A stretch of DNA of 64,000 bases, from the NCBI GenBank assembly GCA_023460175.1, contig JAEWRC010000024.1, positions 10,516-74,515 of the forward strand. The letters are read 5' to 3'. Position numbers and translations under genes: made by a program. The notes under the pieces are model-generated. The model was not told where the DNA came from and did no database searches. It worked only from the letters and a program-made list of their open reading frames with translations. Shown here in pieces: positions 18,500 through 26,305 of this stretch; positions within the stretch are counted from its first letter, which is position 1; each line of letters begins with the position of its first letter. This stretch comes from Actinomycetes bacterium. Lineage in GTDB: Bacteria > Actinomycetota > Actinomycetes > Mycobacteriales > Mycobacteriaceae.

Positions 18500-19606
18500 T
18501 CAGCGCCTCTTCTTCCCCTTGGGCAAGATGCCGATCTTGGGCAGGGGGTTCTTCTTCGGTAGCAGGCCGAGCTTCGGGGCCGGCTTGTCCGGCAGCGCAT
18601 TACCCAACTGAGACAGGACCCGCACCGCATTCGCCGCCGACACGACGTTGCTGGCCGCGTTGATCGGGATGGTCACGGGCGCGACGTTGGGCACCACCAC
18701 ATTCGGCAGATCGGGCAGGCGCAGCGCTGGGCGGACGGGAGCGGGCGCCGGACCGTAGGCGCGATCGACGACCGGGCGCAGCACTCGTTCCATCTCGTCG
18801 GCCATGTCGTCGGGGACCCCGGAGTCCCGCAGCAGCTGCACGAGCGGCAGTTCCTCGGCCCGCAGGTAGTAGGTGGTGGTCGTGGCGCCGCGACTGTTGG
18901 TGCTCACCCTGACATCCTCGGGTCTGATGTCGGCGGGGCTGGAAAATGCCGTGGCCGTGTGGTTCTTACCGCCGGCGGCCATCGCGTTGGCCAACGCCAC
19001 CAGGTTCCCGGGGCGGTCCAACGGGTCGCTGAAGATGTCGTACTGCCCGACGATCTCGACGGTGTCGTACTGGCTTTCGGCCGGCACCGGCACGGTGTAG
19101 TCGAGACCCGGCAGATGGGTGCCGGGCCGGAAGTACTTGGTGAACAGTCGATCGGGGTTGCCGGCCTTGATGAAGGTGAGCTCATCGGGGCCGGGGGCGC
19201 TCGGGTCGTGGGCGAGGCGGTTCTGCTCGGCGTTCAACGCCAGCACGCCCTGTGAAAGTCCGGTGACCGCGACCGGCCCCTCGGTGTCACGGATGGTGCC
19301 GCCGAGCGTGTCGGCGCCGATCGCGACCGAATTGCCCAATGTGGGCGAGTCTTTCCCGGTGATCGGCCATAGGCTGCCCGGATAGGGGACGACCTTGCGC
19401 GGGGCACCGGCGCTGTCGTAGTAGTTCTGGCCGATGGCCACCCGGCTGGCCGGATCGAAGTGGTACAGCGCCCGCAGCGCCGGGTAAGGCGAGGGCGAGG
19501 TGCCGGGAACGATGACGGCGGTCTCCGCCGCGGCGAACCCGGCGCCCAGGAAAGTCCCCGAACCCACCAGGCCCGCGGCCACCATTGCCGCGAACAATCT
19601 GTTCAT
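18500..19606 (-). CDS. chp1: Chp1-like PE-PPE-domain acyltransferase
   Basis: This 368-residue protein has an N-terminal signal-anchor-like segment (residues 1-27) followed by a PE-PPE (alpha/beta serine hydrolase) domain. The nucleophile elbow is GLSQG at 116-120 with Ser118. A proline- and lysine-rich tail ends in KKRR. Family members at this position are Chp1 (Rv3822), which carries out the last transacylations turning the diacyl intermediate into SL-1 at the outer face of the membrane, and Chp2 in polyacyltrehalose synthesis. It is convergent with mmpL8 (15-base gap) and lies 37 bases after sap, the same layout as in M. tuberculosis. The ATG start gives a clean signal sequence. Assignment as Chp1 rather than Chp2 depends on the locus. 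Confidence 0.83.
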   Translation of the reverse strand: MNRLFAAMVAAGLVGSGTFLGAGFAAAETAVIVPGTSPSPYPALRALYHFDPASRVAIGQNYYDSAGAPRKVVPYPGSLWPITGKDSPTLGNSVAIGADTLGGTIRDTEGPVAVTGLSQGVLALNAEQNRLAHDPSAPGPDELTFIKAGNPDRLFTKYFRPGTHLPGLDYTVPVPAESQYDTVEIVGQYDIFSDPLDRPGNLVALANAMAAGGKNHTATAFSSPADIRPEDVRVSTNSRGATTTTYYLRAEELPLVQLLRDSGVPDDMADEMERVLRPVVDRAYGPAPAPVRPALRLPDLPNVVVPNVAPVTIPINAASNVVSAANAVRVLSQLGNALPDKPAPKLGLLPKKNPLPKIGILPKGKKRR

Positions 19607-19643
19607 GCGTCCTCCTTCGCAGAGCCTAACGGTTGCAGCGTCA

Positions 19644-20369
19644 TCAGACGAGGCTTCGTATCAGACCCAGCGCCAGAACCACGACACCGCTGGCGGCGAT
19701 CAGGGCCGCGATGTCGCGTCGGGGCCGGGTCGACAGCCAGGCGTGGATCGTGGTCATGGCGGCCAGAGTCCGTTGCGGCGCCGCCACATAACTCACCAGC
19801 GGGATCTCCACCAGGACGAACGCGACGACGTTGAACAGGACCAACGCCAGCGCCTGGGCGGGACGGTCGACTCCCGCCGCCAGGATCACCGCCATGGCTC
19901 CCAGGTAGTTGGCCGACGGCAACGCAGTGAGCAGCCCGCTGCACCAGGCCACCCACAGCGAATCCCCGGTGAGTAGCCGACGGGCCCGGCCCGGCGTGCT
20001 CGGTTCGTTCGCCGATGTTTCCTCGGCGACTGGTGAGGCAGCACTGTTGGCCGCCAAGGCAATTGCGGGCTGTCGGGCCGGGGCGCGCGCGCCCCCGGTC
20101 GCCGCGAAAGCGGCAGCGAACAACAGCACGGCGATCCCGACCGCAATCTGCACCCCGCCCACGGAGAGCCTGCCGGGAGTGGCCAGGGGAGTGGACTGCA
20201 GGACGAACAGGACCACCAGTCCGACCCCGATGCCCATGGTGAACCCGCCGCACAGGAAAACCACGAGTTGCCGAAGCGGGTTCGGTCGGTTGAGCATCAA
20301 TACGCCCAAACCGATTCGGATGGGTTCGAAGATCACCGCGACCGCCATCACCACCACGGCCGTCCACAT
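19644..20369 (-). CDS. sap: Sap/GAP-family small membrane protein
   Basis: This polytopic protein of 241 residues belongs to the GAP (GPL-addressing protein) family, whose SL-1 member Sap assists sulfolipid transport with MmpL8. It has about six hydrophobic helices: starting at residue 2 (WTAVVVMAVAVIF), then near 37-55, 70-90, 150-165, 170-195 and at the C-terminus. A hydrophilic Ala/Pro-rich loop lies in the middle. The frame is open 34 codons further upstream (to 20471), but that extension is hydrophilic and Arg-rich; the ATG at 20369 or the GTG at 20375 gives the usual family start, and the first helix begins at once. It is co-directional with chp1. A PhoP-like box lies 65 bases upstream. 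Confidence 0.84.
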   Translation of the reverse strand: MWTAVVVMAVAVIFEPIRIGLGVLMLNRPNPLRQLVVFLCGGFTMGIGVGLVVLFVLQSTPLATPGRLSVGGVQIAVGIAVLLFAAAFAATGGARAPARQPAIALAANSAASPVAEETSANEPSTPGRARRLLTGDSLWVAWCSGLLTALPSANYLGAMAVILAAGVDRPAQALALVLFNVVAFVLVEIPLVSYVAAPQRTLAAMTTIHAWLSTRPRRDIAALIAASGVVVLALGLIRSLV

Positions 20370-20433
20370 GTTCACGCACCGTACTCTGGACGCGGTAGTC
20401 GCGCGACGGTTACCTCCGGACCCCGGCCACGCA

Positions 20434-20451
20434 CCTGTGAATTTGCTTTGA
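20434..20451 (-). promoter_or_regulatory. PhoP-box-like direct repeat upstream of sap
   Basis: Read on the minus strand: TCAAAGC, four bases, TCACAGG. Each half-site differs from TCACAGC at one position, and the four-base spacing is exact. It lies 65 bases upstream of the sap start in the direction of sap-chp1 transcription, within the 229-base divergent region shared with stf0. It is weaker than the site before pks2, and binding is only inferred. Confidence 0.42.
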
Positions 20452-20487
20452 AGCCAACGGGGATCACCCACGGTCGCGGCTCTGCCT

Positions 20488-20493
20488 TAGGCT
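20488..20493 (+). promoter_or_regulatory. candidate -10 box for stf0
   Basis: TAGGCT fits TANNNT and would place the transcription start near 20500, giving a leader of about 100 bases before the stf0 GTG. No clear -35 box is visible. Confidence 0.3.
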
Positions 20494-20598
20494 GCCAACC
20501 GTCGCTTTCGATGACCGACAAGGATCTCGTGTTGTTGCGTAATGTGTTTCGACAACGATGGTTGCCGGCGGCCCGGCCGGGCCCGTGGGGTGCTCCCA

Positions 20599-21402
20599 GT
20601 GTCCGCTAGGCCCACGTCGTACCTTGTCCTGGCCTCGCAGCGCAGCGGAAGCACCTTGCTGGTCGAGTCGCTGCGCTCTACCGGCGTGGCGGGGCATCCC
20701 GCGGAGTTCTTCCAGTTTCTCCCCACCACAAGTCAGGCACCCCAGCCGCGGGAGTGGTTCGCCGGCGTCGAGGATGCCTCGATCACCCGTCTGCTCGACC
20801 CGTTCGATCCCGGCACGCCGGACCTCGCCTCGGGACGTGCCTGGCGCGATTACGTTCGCACGGTGGGACGTTCACCCAATGGCATCTGGGGCGGGAAGTT
20901 GATGTGGAATCAGACATCGGTCCTGCTCAACCGGGCCAAGGACCTGCCCGACCGCACCGGCGACGGCCTGCGTTCGGCCATCCGCGACGTGATCGGTGAG
21001 GAGCCACTTTTCATCCATGTGCATCGTCCGGACGTGGTGTCCCAGGCGGTGTCGTTCTGGCGTGCGGTGCAGACGCGGGTGTGGCGCGGCAAGCCCGAGC
21101 CGTGCCGGGATGCGCGCGCCGAGTACCACCCCCGCGCGATTGGACACCTGGTGACGCTGCTTCGCGCCCAGGAAGAAGGCTGGCGCGCGTGGTTCGCCGA
21201 GGAGCAGATCGCCCCGATCGAGGTGTCCTATCCGGTGTTGTCCCGCAACCTGAGTCAGGTGGCGGGCGAGATTCTCGAGGCATTGTCGCTGGACCCGGCC
21301 CTCTCCCCGGATCCCGCCCTGGAACGTCAGGCTGACCGGCGTTCCGCGGAGTGGGTGGACCGCTACCGGTCCGATGCGCTCCGCTTGGGTCTGCCGCTCT
21401 AG
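20599..21402 (+). CDS. stf0: trehalose 2-sulfotransferase Stf0
   Basis: This 267-residue enzyme transfers sulfate from PAPS to trehalose to give trehalose-2-sulfate, the first committed step of SL-1 synthesis. The N-terminal 5'-phosphosulfate loop is SQRSGST at residues 13-19, inside the block YLVLASQRSGSTLLVESL. GHPAEFF places a Glu at residue 36, the general base reported for M. smegmatis Stf0. HVHRPDVVSQAVSFWRA in the middle is the 3'-phosphate-binding region. The length and these blocks match remembered mycobacterial Stf0 closely. The GTG at 20599 is chosen for that reason; an upstream in-frame start at 20542 adds 19 unrelated residues. In M. tuberculosis stf0 (Rv0295c) lies far from the SL-1 genes; here it is inside the cluster, divergent from sap. 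Confidence 0.93.
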   Translation: MSARPTSYLVLASQRSGSTLLVESLRSTGVAGHPAEFFQFLPTTSQAPQPREWFAGVEDASITRLLDPFDPGTPDLASGRAWRDYVRTVGRSPNGIWGGKLMWNQTSVLLNRAKDLPDRTGDGLRSAIRDVIGEEPLFIHVHRPDVVSQAVSFWRAVQTRVWRGKPEPCRDARAEYHPRAIGHLVTLLRAQEEGWRAWFAEEQIAPIEVSYPVLSRNLSQVAGEILEALSLDPALSPDPALERQADRRSAEWVDRYRSDALRLGLPL

Positions 21403-22360
21403 GACCGGGCCCTGGGCCACAGGTGATTTCGACCACTGGCGAGCAAATTCGATTGGCCGCCAGGCTGTTTGCCATCGGCGTTGCGCCATTGGCGGTCGCG
21501 GGCCCAGCGGGCGGACGCGCCGCCCCGCTTTCTGCCAAGACGGCGGGGGAGGGAATCAAGATCAGCAACGGCGCCGGCCACGGCGAGCGCGGGCCCCGGC
21601 GGGCATCCGGCCAGGTTTGGCGAACGCGCGTCAATATCCGGCTAGATGGCCGAACGGATCGAAGTGCGGATTCACCTGTCGTGAGCGTGGGGAAAATATC
21701 CAAGACCCGGCGCGGTCTATCCCGCGCGCTGGATTGCTTGCGTACTCAATAAAATTGTGTGTCGTTGCGCGACGCCCATGCTCGACGTACAGCGAGTTCT
21801 CAGCCGCCGTTCATCGACGGTGTTCAGACCGTCGCGACCGCCTCGACCCGGCTCCGCAGCGCTCGCGTGTCAATGCGACCGAATTGCGCCGACCGCCACC
21901 CAAAGAATGTGAACAGTCCCGTTCTGATCACCTTTCATGAATATCGCGGTCGGATTGTGATGATCATTCCTAGCCGATTTGGCAGGGGCGCCCCGACGAG
22001 TGGATATGTGAGCCTCGTAGATCAATTGCACGGCGAACTCCGGGAACGTTGAATTCATGACCGAGGACTTGTTCTCCGGCGAACCCCGGGGCAGCACCCG
22101 CCGCTCGCTGGACGCACGGAGATGTGGGCTTATGCTGCGTGAATCCGGACGCTGGGACCAAGATTGCTGAGGTGGACACCGGGCTCACGGCGCGGGCTTG
22201 AATTGAGAATGGCCATCGTCGATCGGCCGGCTTTACCCGGGTTCTTGCGATTCCGACGGCCAAGGAAAAACGGGTAGTGGGTACGCTACCGAATCGGCCA
22301 GATTCATGGTTGGGTGAACCGTCGAATGTTCCACTGGCGACCGTGAGGAGCAGTAGCAGC
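21403..22360 (+). other. 958-base gene-free region between stf0 and papA2
   Basis: No open frame here has a recognisable product or plausible codon use, and composition is less GC-rich than the genes around it. The only structured elements seen are a short inverted repeat GGTAG/CTACC (22273-22290), which contains a TACGCT that could be a -10 box for papA2 (22282-22287), and a strong GAGGAG (22345-22350) before the papA2 start. It may be a regulatory region or the remnant of a lost gene. Confidence 0.55.
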
Positions 22361-23779
22361 TTGTTTGGCATCGCAACGATAGACGAGTGGCAGCCGGCCC
22401 CCGGGCAGGTCGTCCGCTGGGACGCCTCGCCGGACTCCGTCGACAAGGCTGCCTGCGCTCCGGTCAGTTCAGTGCCACCGAGCTTCCAACAAGCCCAGCA
22501 CCTCGAGAGGTTCGCCGATCACGCGGCCCGCGGCCAGGACATGTCACGGCTGATGATCTTCACCTGGGACGTGGCGGGACGTTGCGATGTCCGAGCCATG
22601 ACTCACGTTCTGACCGCGCACCTGCGCCGTCACGACACCTACCGGAGCTGGTTCGATCGTCACGGCGCGGGCGACTTCGTGCGCCACTCGGTCGTCGATA
22701 CCGCCGATATCGCGGTGCGGGCGCAGCGGTGCGGTGAGCTGAGCGCCGACGAGTTGCGCGATCTCGTGCTCGGGACACCGGACCCCCGGCAATGGGGCGG
22801 CTTCCGGTTCGGGATCATCCAACGACGCAGCCACTTCACGTTCTTCGCCAGCATCGCCCACCTCTACATCGACCCGATGATCATGGGTGTGCTGTTCGGT
22901 GAGATCCACATGATGTACGGCGCGCTGGCGGGCGGCGCAGCCCCGATAAAACTGCCTCAGGCCGGCAGCTACGAGGAATTCTGTTGCCGTCAACGCGAAT
23001 ACACCGAGGGGCTGACCGCCGAATCGCCCGAGGTGCGGGCCTGGATCGAGTTCGCCGGCCACAACGAGGGTTCGCTACCGGATTTCCCGCTGCCGCTCGG
23101 CGATCCCGCGGTGCCCTGCGACGGCGCGACGATGACCGCGACGCTGCTCGATGAAGAGCAGACCCAGCGCTTCGAGTCCGCCTGCGTCGACGGCGGTGCC
23201 CGATTCAGCGGCGGGGTGTTCGCCGCCGCGGCCTTCGCCCGCCATGAAATCAGCGGCGCCGACGCGTTTTACGTCGTCACGCCCACCGACACCCGCACCA
23301 CCCCGAACGAACTCGTGACCACCGGATGGTTCACCGGACTGGTACCGGTGGCGGTGCCCGTCATCGCGCAGTCCTTCGGCGGCACCGCGTCCGCAGCGCA
23401 GGAGTCCTACGATGCCAACATCGGGTTGGCCAATGTGCCGTTCGCCCGGGTGCTTCAGTTGGCACCGGCGGATGCCGGAATGCGAAGTCCACGACCCGGG
23501 AACTTCGTGATGTCCTTCCTCGATGCCAGCATCGCCCCGCTGTCGACGGTCGCGAACTCGGACCTGAACTTCCAGATCTTCAACGAAGGCCGCGCGTCGC
23601 ATCAGGTTTCGATGTGGATCACCCGCATGGAGCACGAGACCAAGCTGACCGCGTTGTTCCCGGACAACCCGGTCGCGCGGGAATCGGTCGGGCGTTTCGT
23701 CGACGCCATGAGGTCGGTATACGTTCGCGTTGCCAACGGCCGTTGGGCCGATGCGCCGATCCAGCACGTCGCCGTCTGA
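22361..23779 (+). CDS. papA2: PapA2-like trehalose-2-sulfate acyltransferase
   Basis: This acyltransferase of 472 residues has a condensation-domain fold. In SL-1 synthesis PapA2 adds the first, straight-chain acyl group to trehalose-2-sulfate. The active-site motif is HLYIDPM with His167 and Asp171: the usual Gly after Asp is replaced by Pro, the same departure I recall in M. tuberculosis PapA2 (HLCVDPM). Blocks such as MSRLMIFTWD and PRPGNFVMSFLDASIAPLS also match PapA2. The frame opens at GTG 22277, but the TTG at 22361, ten bases after GAGGAG, yields LFGIATIDEW, equivalent to the known N-terminus. The fadD gene follows within ten bases. It is clearly a different paralogue from the papA1 gene at 14 kb. 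Confidence 0.87.
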   Translation: MFGIATIDEWQPAPGQVVRWDASPDSVDKAACAPVSSVPPSFQQAQHLERFADHAARGQDMSRLMIFTWDVAGRCDVRAMTHVLTAHLRRHDTYRSWFDRHGAGDFVRHSVVDTADIAVRAQRCGELSADELRDLVLGTPDPRQWGGFRFGIIQRRSHFTFFASIAHLYIDPMIMGVLFGEIHMMYGALAGGAAPIKLPQAGSYEEFCCRQREYTEGLTAESPEVRAWIEFAGHNEGSLPDFPLPLGDPAVPCDGATMTATLLDEEQTQRFESACVDGGARFSGGVFAAAAFARHEISGADAFYVVTPTDTRTTPNELVTTGWFTGLVPVAVPVIAQSFGGTASAAQESYDANIGLANVPFARVLQLAPADAGMRSPRPGNFVMSFLDASIAPLSTVANSDLNFQIFNEGRASHQVSMWITRMEHETKLTALFPDNPVARESVGRFVDAMRSVYVRVANGRWADAPIQHVAV

Positions 23780-23785
23780 GAGGCA

Positions 23786-25525
23786 GTGATGATCCAGTCG
23801 TCGATCCCCGCGGTGCTGCGCGAGCGGGCCAGCCTGCAGCCCAACGACATCGCGTTCACCTTCATGGACTACGAGCAGGACTGGAACGGTGTGCCGATCA
23901 CCCTGACCTGGTCGCAGCTCCAGCGCCGGACGGTGAACCTTGCGCATGAACTCTGCGCACACACCGAACCCGGTGATCGCGTCGTCATTCTGGCGCCGCA
24001 AAGTCTCGAGTACATTCTCGCGTTCGTTGCCGCGCTGCAGGCGGGACTGGTGGCAGTGCCGCTGCCCGCACCCGGCGGGGGCGCCCATGATGAACGGACC
24101 GCGGCAGTCATGGCCGACACCGTTCCCGCGGTGGTGCTCACCACCTCGGCGGTGCGCGACGCCGCGGCCGGGTACGCCACCGCGCGCGACGGGGCAGCGG
24201 CCCCGGCGGTGATCGAGGTCGATCGGCTGGGCCTCGACGCCCGCCGAAAGCAGTTGCGCCGCATCGGTACCCAGGACCCCGCCTACCTGCAGTACACGTC
24301 GGGTTCCACGCGTCGCCCGGCCGGAGTGGAGATCACCCACCGCAATCTCGCGGCCAACTTCGAACAGATGATGGCGGCGTTCTTCTCCGAACACGGCGGT
24401 GTGGCACCGCCGGACACCACGTTCGTGTCGTGGCTGCCGCTGTACCACGACATGGGGCTGATGCTCGGGGTGTGCGTGCCGATCCTCGGCGGCGTGCACA
24501 CCGTCATGACCAGCCCGGTCGCCTTCCTGCAGCGCCCCGCACGCTGGATGCAGCTGCTTGCCGGTTATCCGCGCACCCTGTCGGCGGGGCCGAACTTCGC
24601 CTACGAACTCGCGGCGGGCCGCACCAGCGACGAGGACATGGCCGGTCTGGACCTGAGCAACGTCCTGAGCGTCCTCAGCGGTGCGGAGCGGGTGCACGCC
24701 GCGACGGTGCGCCGATTCGCCGAACGCTTCGCCCCCTTGGGATTCGACGAGAATAAGATCCGGCCCTCCTATGGCCTGGCCGAGGCGGTCGTCTATGTCG
24801 CCACCCGGGAATCCGCCGCCCCGCTCGAGATCGTCGAGTTCGACGCCGAGAAGCTGTCGGCCGGGCACGCCCAGCGCTGCGCCGCCGGAGCCGGCTCCCC
24901 GCTGGTCAGCTACGGCCGAACCGACTCCCCGGTGGTCCGGGTGGTCGACCCCGACACCGCGGTGGAGTGCGCCGACGGGCGCACGGGGGAGATCTGGGTC
25001 CGCGGCGACAACGTCGCGACCGGCTACTGGCGCAAACCCGAGGACACTCGGGACACGTTCGGCGCCACCATCGTCGACCCCACCGCCGGCACCCCCGCCG
25101 GCCCCTGGCTGCGCACCGGCGATCTCGGGTTCTTCTCCGAGGGTGAGCTGTTCATCATGGGACGCATCAAGGACCTGCTGATCGTCTACGGGCGCAACCA
25201 TTCTCCCGACGACATCGAGGCCACCGTGCAGGAGGTCAGCCGGGGCCGGGTCGCGGCCATCGCGGTACCCGACGACCGGACCGAGCACCTCGTCGTCGTC
25301 GTCGAGCACAAGAAGCGCGGCGATACCGAGGAGGAGGCGATGGCCCGGTTGACCGAGCTCAAACGCGAACTGACCTCAGCGATCTCGACCGCCCACGGTC
25401 TCAAGGTGGCCGATCTGGTGATGGTGGGGCCCGGTTCTATCCCGATCACCACCAGCGGCAAGGTCCGCCGGGCCAGCTGCGTCGAGCAGTACCGCCTCGG
25501 AGGGTTCAGCCGGGTGGACGCCTGA
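23786..25525 (+). CDS. fadD23: FadD23-like long-chain fatty acyl-AMP ligase
   Basis: This 579-residue adenylate-forming enzyme activates a fatty acid as acyl-AMP and loads it onto the partner polyketide synthase. The AMP-binding loop is YTSGSTRRPAGVEITH from about residue 169. SYGLAEAV, the GYW block and LRTGDLGF are the downstream adenylation motifs, and LLIVYGRNHSPDDIE ends the core, as in FAALs rather than CoA ligases. The C-terminal domain (residues 465-579) is complete. FadD23 starts Pks2 products in SL-1 synthesis. GTG 23786 and ATG 23789 are both possible starts. It forms a two-gene unit with papA2. In M. tuberculosis fadD23 lies beside the start of pks2; here it is at the far end of the locus. 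Confidence 0.88.
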   Translation: MMIQSSIPAVLRERASLQPNDIAFTFMDYEQDWNGVPITLTWSQLQRRTVNLAHELCAHTEPGDRVVILAPQSLEYILAFVAALQAGLVAVPLPAPGGGAHDERTAAVMADTVPAVVLTTSAVRDAAAGYATARDGAAAPAVIEVDRLGLDARRKQLRRIGTQDPAYLQYTSGSTRRPAGVEITHRNLAANFEQMMAAFFSEHGGVAPPDTTFVSWLPLYHDMGLMLGVCVPILGGVHTVMTSPVAFLQRPARWMQLLAGYPRTLSAGPNFAYELAAGRTSDEDMAGLDLSNVLSVLSGAERVHAATVRRFAERFAPLGFDENKIRPSYGLAEAVVYVATRESAAPLEIVEFDAEKLSAGHAQRCAAGAGSPLVSYGRTDSPVVRVVDPDTAVECADGRTGEIWVRGDNVATGYWRKPEDTRDTFGATIVDPTAGTPAGPWLRTGDLGFFSEGELFIMGRIKDLLIVYGRNHSPDDIEATVQEVSRGRVAAIAVPDDRTEHLVVVVEHKKRGDTEEEAMARLTELKRELTSAISTAHGLKVADLVMVGPGSIPITTSGKVRRASCVEQYRLGGFSRVDA

Positions 25526-25531
25526 CGGCTC

Positions 25532-26266
25532 TCAGCGCGGTACCCCGGTCAGCCCACGGATCTTGACCCGCCACGAATGCGCGGCGGTCAGCGCGAACAC
25601 CGCTCCGCACGTGCAGGCGAAAAGCCATACCATCTTGCCGTTTTCGAGCGGTTGCAGTTGCGGCGCCAACGCGGTGATGATCCGCACCGCGCAGGCGAGC
25701 ATGCCGCTGGCCGACGCGATCAGGTAGACGGTGGCGATCCGCCGCGAGCGGGGGTCGCGGCGCAACACCAGCATGGCCCGAGCGCCGTACGCCAACAGGT
25801 AGAACAGCATCGAACACAGCAGGACCCAGTAGGCGGACAGCCAGAAGTCGGTGCGCAGCTGGAAGAAGTCGGGATGGTAGATCGCCGCGCCGTTGCCCAG
25901 CCAGAAGGTGGCCAACAACAACGGGATGCACAGCGTCGCGGGCCGCTCCACGTACTGCTTGAAGGCCTCCTGCATCGCCGAGTCGTCCTGCAGTCGACCG
26001 ATCGCGTTGTAGACGATCGCCGAGGCCGCGACGATGTAGAGGTCGTGACCCAGGTAGTCCTCGAAGTTCCACTTGCCGGTCAGGTCGTACAGGATCGGCC
26101 CCAGCGTCGCCGAGGCCCAGGGCGACATCAACAGGACCGCACCGCCCTGCAGCGCGATGTTGAGGGTCGCGGCGACCTCCCATCGACACGACCAGGTCAG
26201 TCGCCGGATCCACAGGCTCCACCCAATGCACACCATCGTGATGGTGATGATGAATGTCAGGGCCAT
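25532..26266 (-). CDS. multi-pass membrane protein (MAB_1171c-like), function unknown
   Basis: This 244-residue protein has about six predicted hydrophobic segments: residues 2-18, 40-55, 75-90, 110-125, 145-165, 180-200 and 208-225 are the clearest stretches, so six or seven helices. There is no signal peptide beyond the first helix and no catalytic motif. The architecture resembles the actinobacterial MAB_1171c family of putative transporters, but it is shorter than I would expect, so this is a weak assignment. It lies 39 bases downstream of a small HTH regulator on the same strand, and this regulator/membrane-protein pairing suggests one transcript. It is convergent with fadD23 (six-base gap). 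Confidence 0.6.
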   Translation of the reverse strand: MALTFIITITMVCIGWSLWIRRLTWSCRWEVAATLNIALQGGAVLLMSPWASATLGPILYDLTGKWNFEDYLGHDLYIVAASAIVYNAIGRLQDDSAMQEAFKQYVERPATLCIPLLLATFWLGNGAAIYHPDFFQLRTDFWLSAYWVLLCSMLFYLLAYGARAMLVLRRDPRSRRIATVYLIASASGMLACAVRIITALAPQLQPLENGKMVWLFACTCGAVFALTAAHSWRVKIRGLTGVPR

Positions 26267-26305
26267 CGTGGGAACGCTTTCAACAATGGGGTCCGGGACG
26301 GATGC

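Noticed and set aside
23075..25309. 744-codon minus-strand open frame opposite papA2/fadD23
   Set aside because: Low-complexity shadow without domains; the plus-strand genes are unambiguous.
7701..25525. Interpretation of the locus as a lipooligosaccharide (Pks5/PapA4) or diacyltrehalose (Pks3-4/PapA3) cluster
   Set aside because: Two distinct PapA proteins, the PapA2-type HxxxDP motif, Chp- and Sap-like genes in SL-1 order and an embedded Stf0 fit SL-1 better, and no glycosyltransferases of a LOS cluster are present. It cannot be fully excluded without phylogeny.
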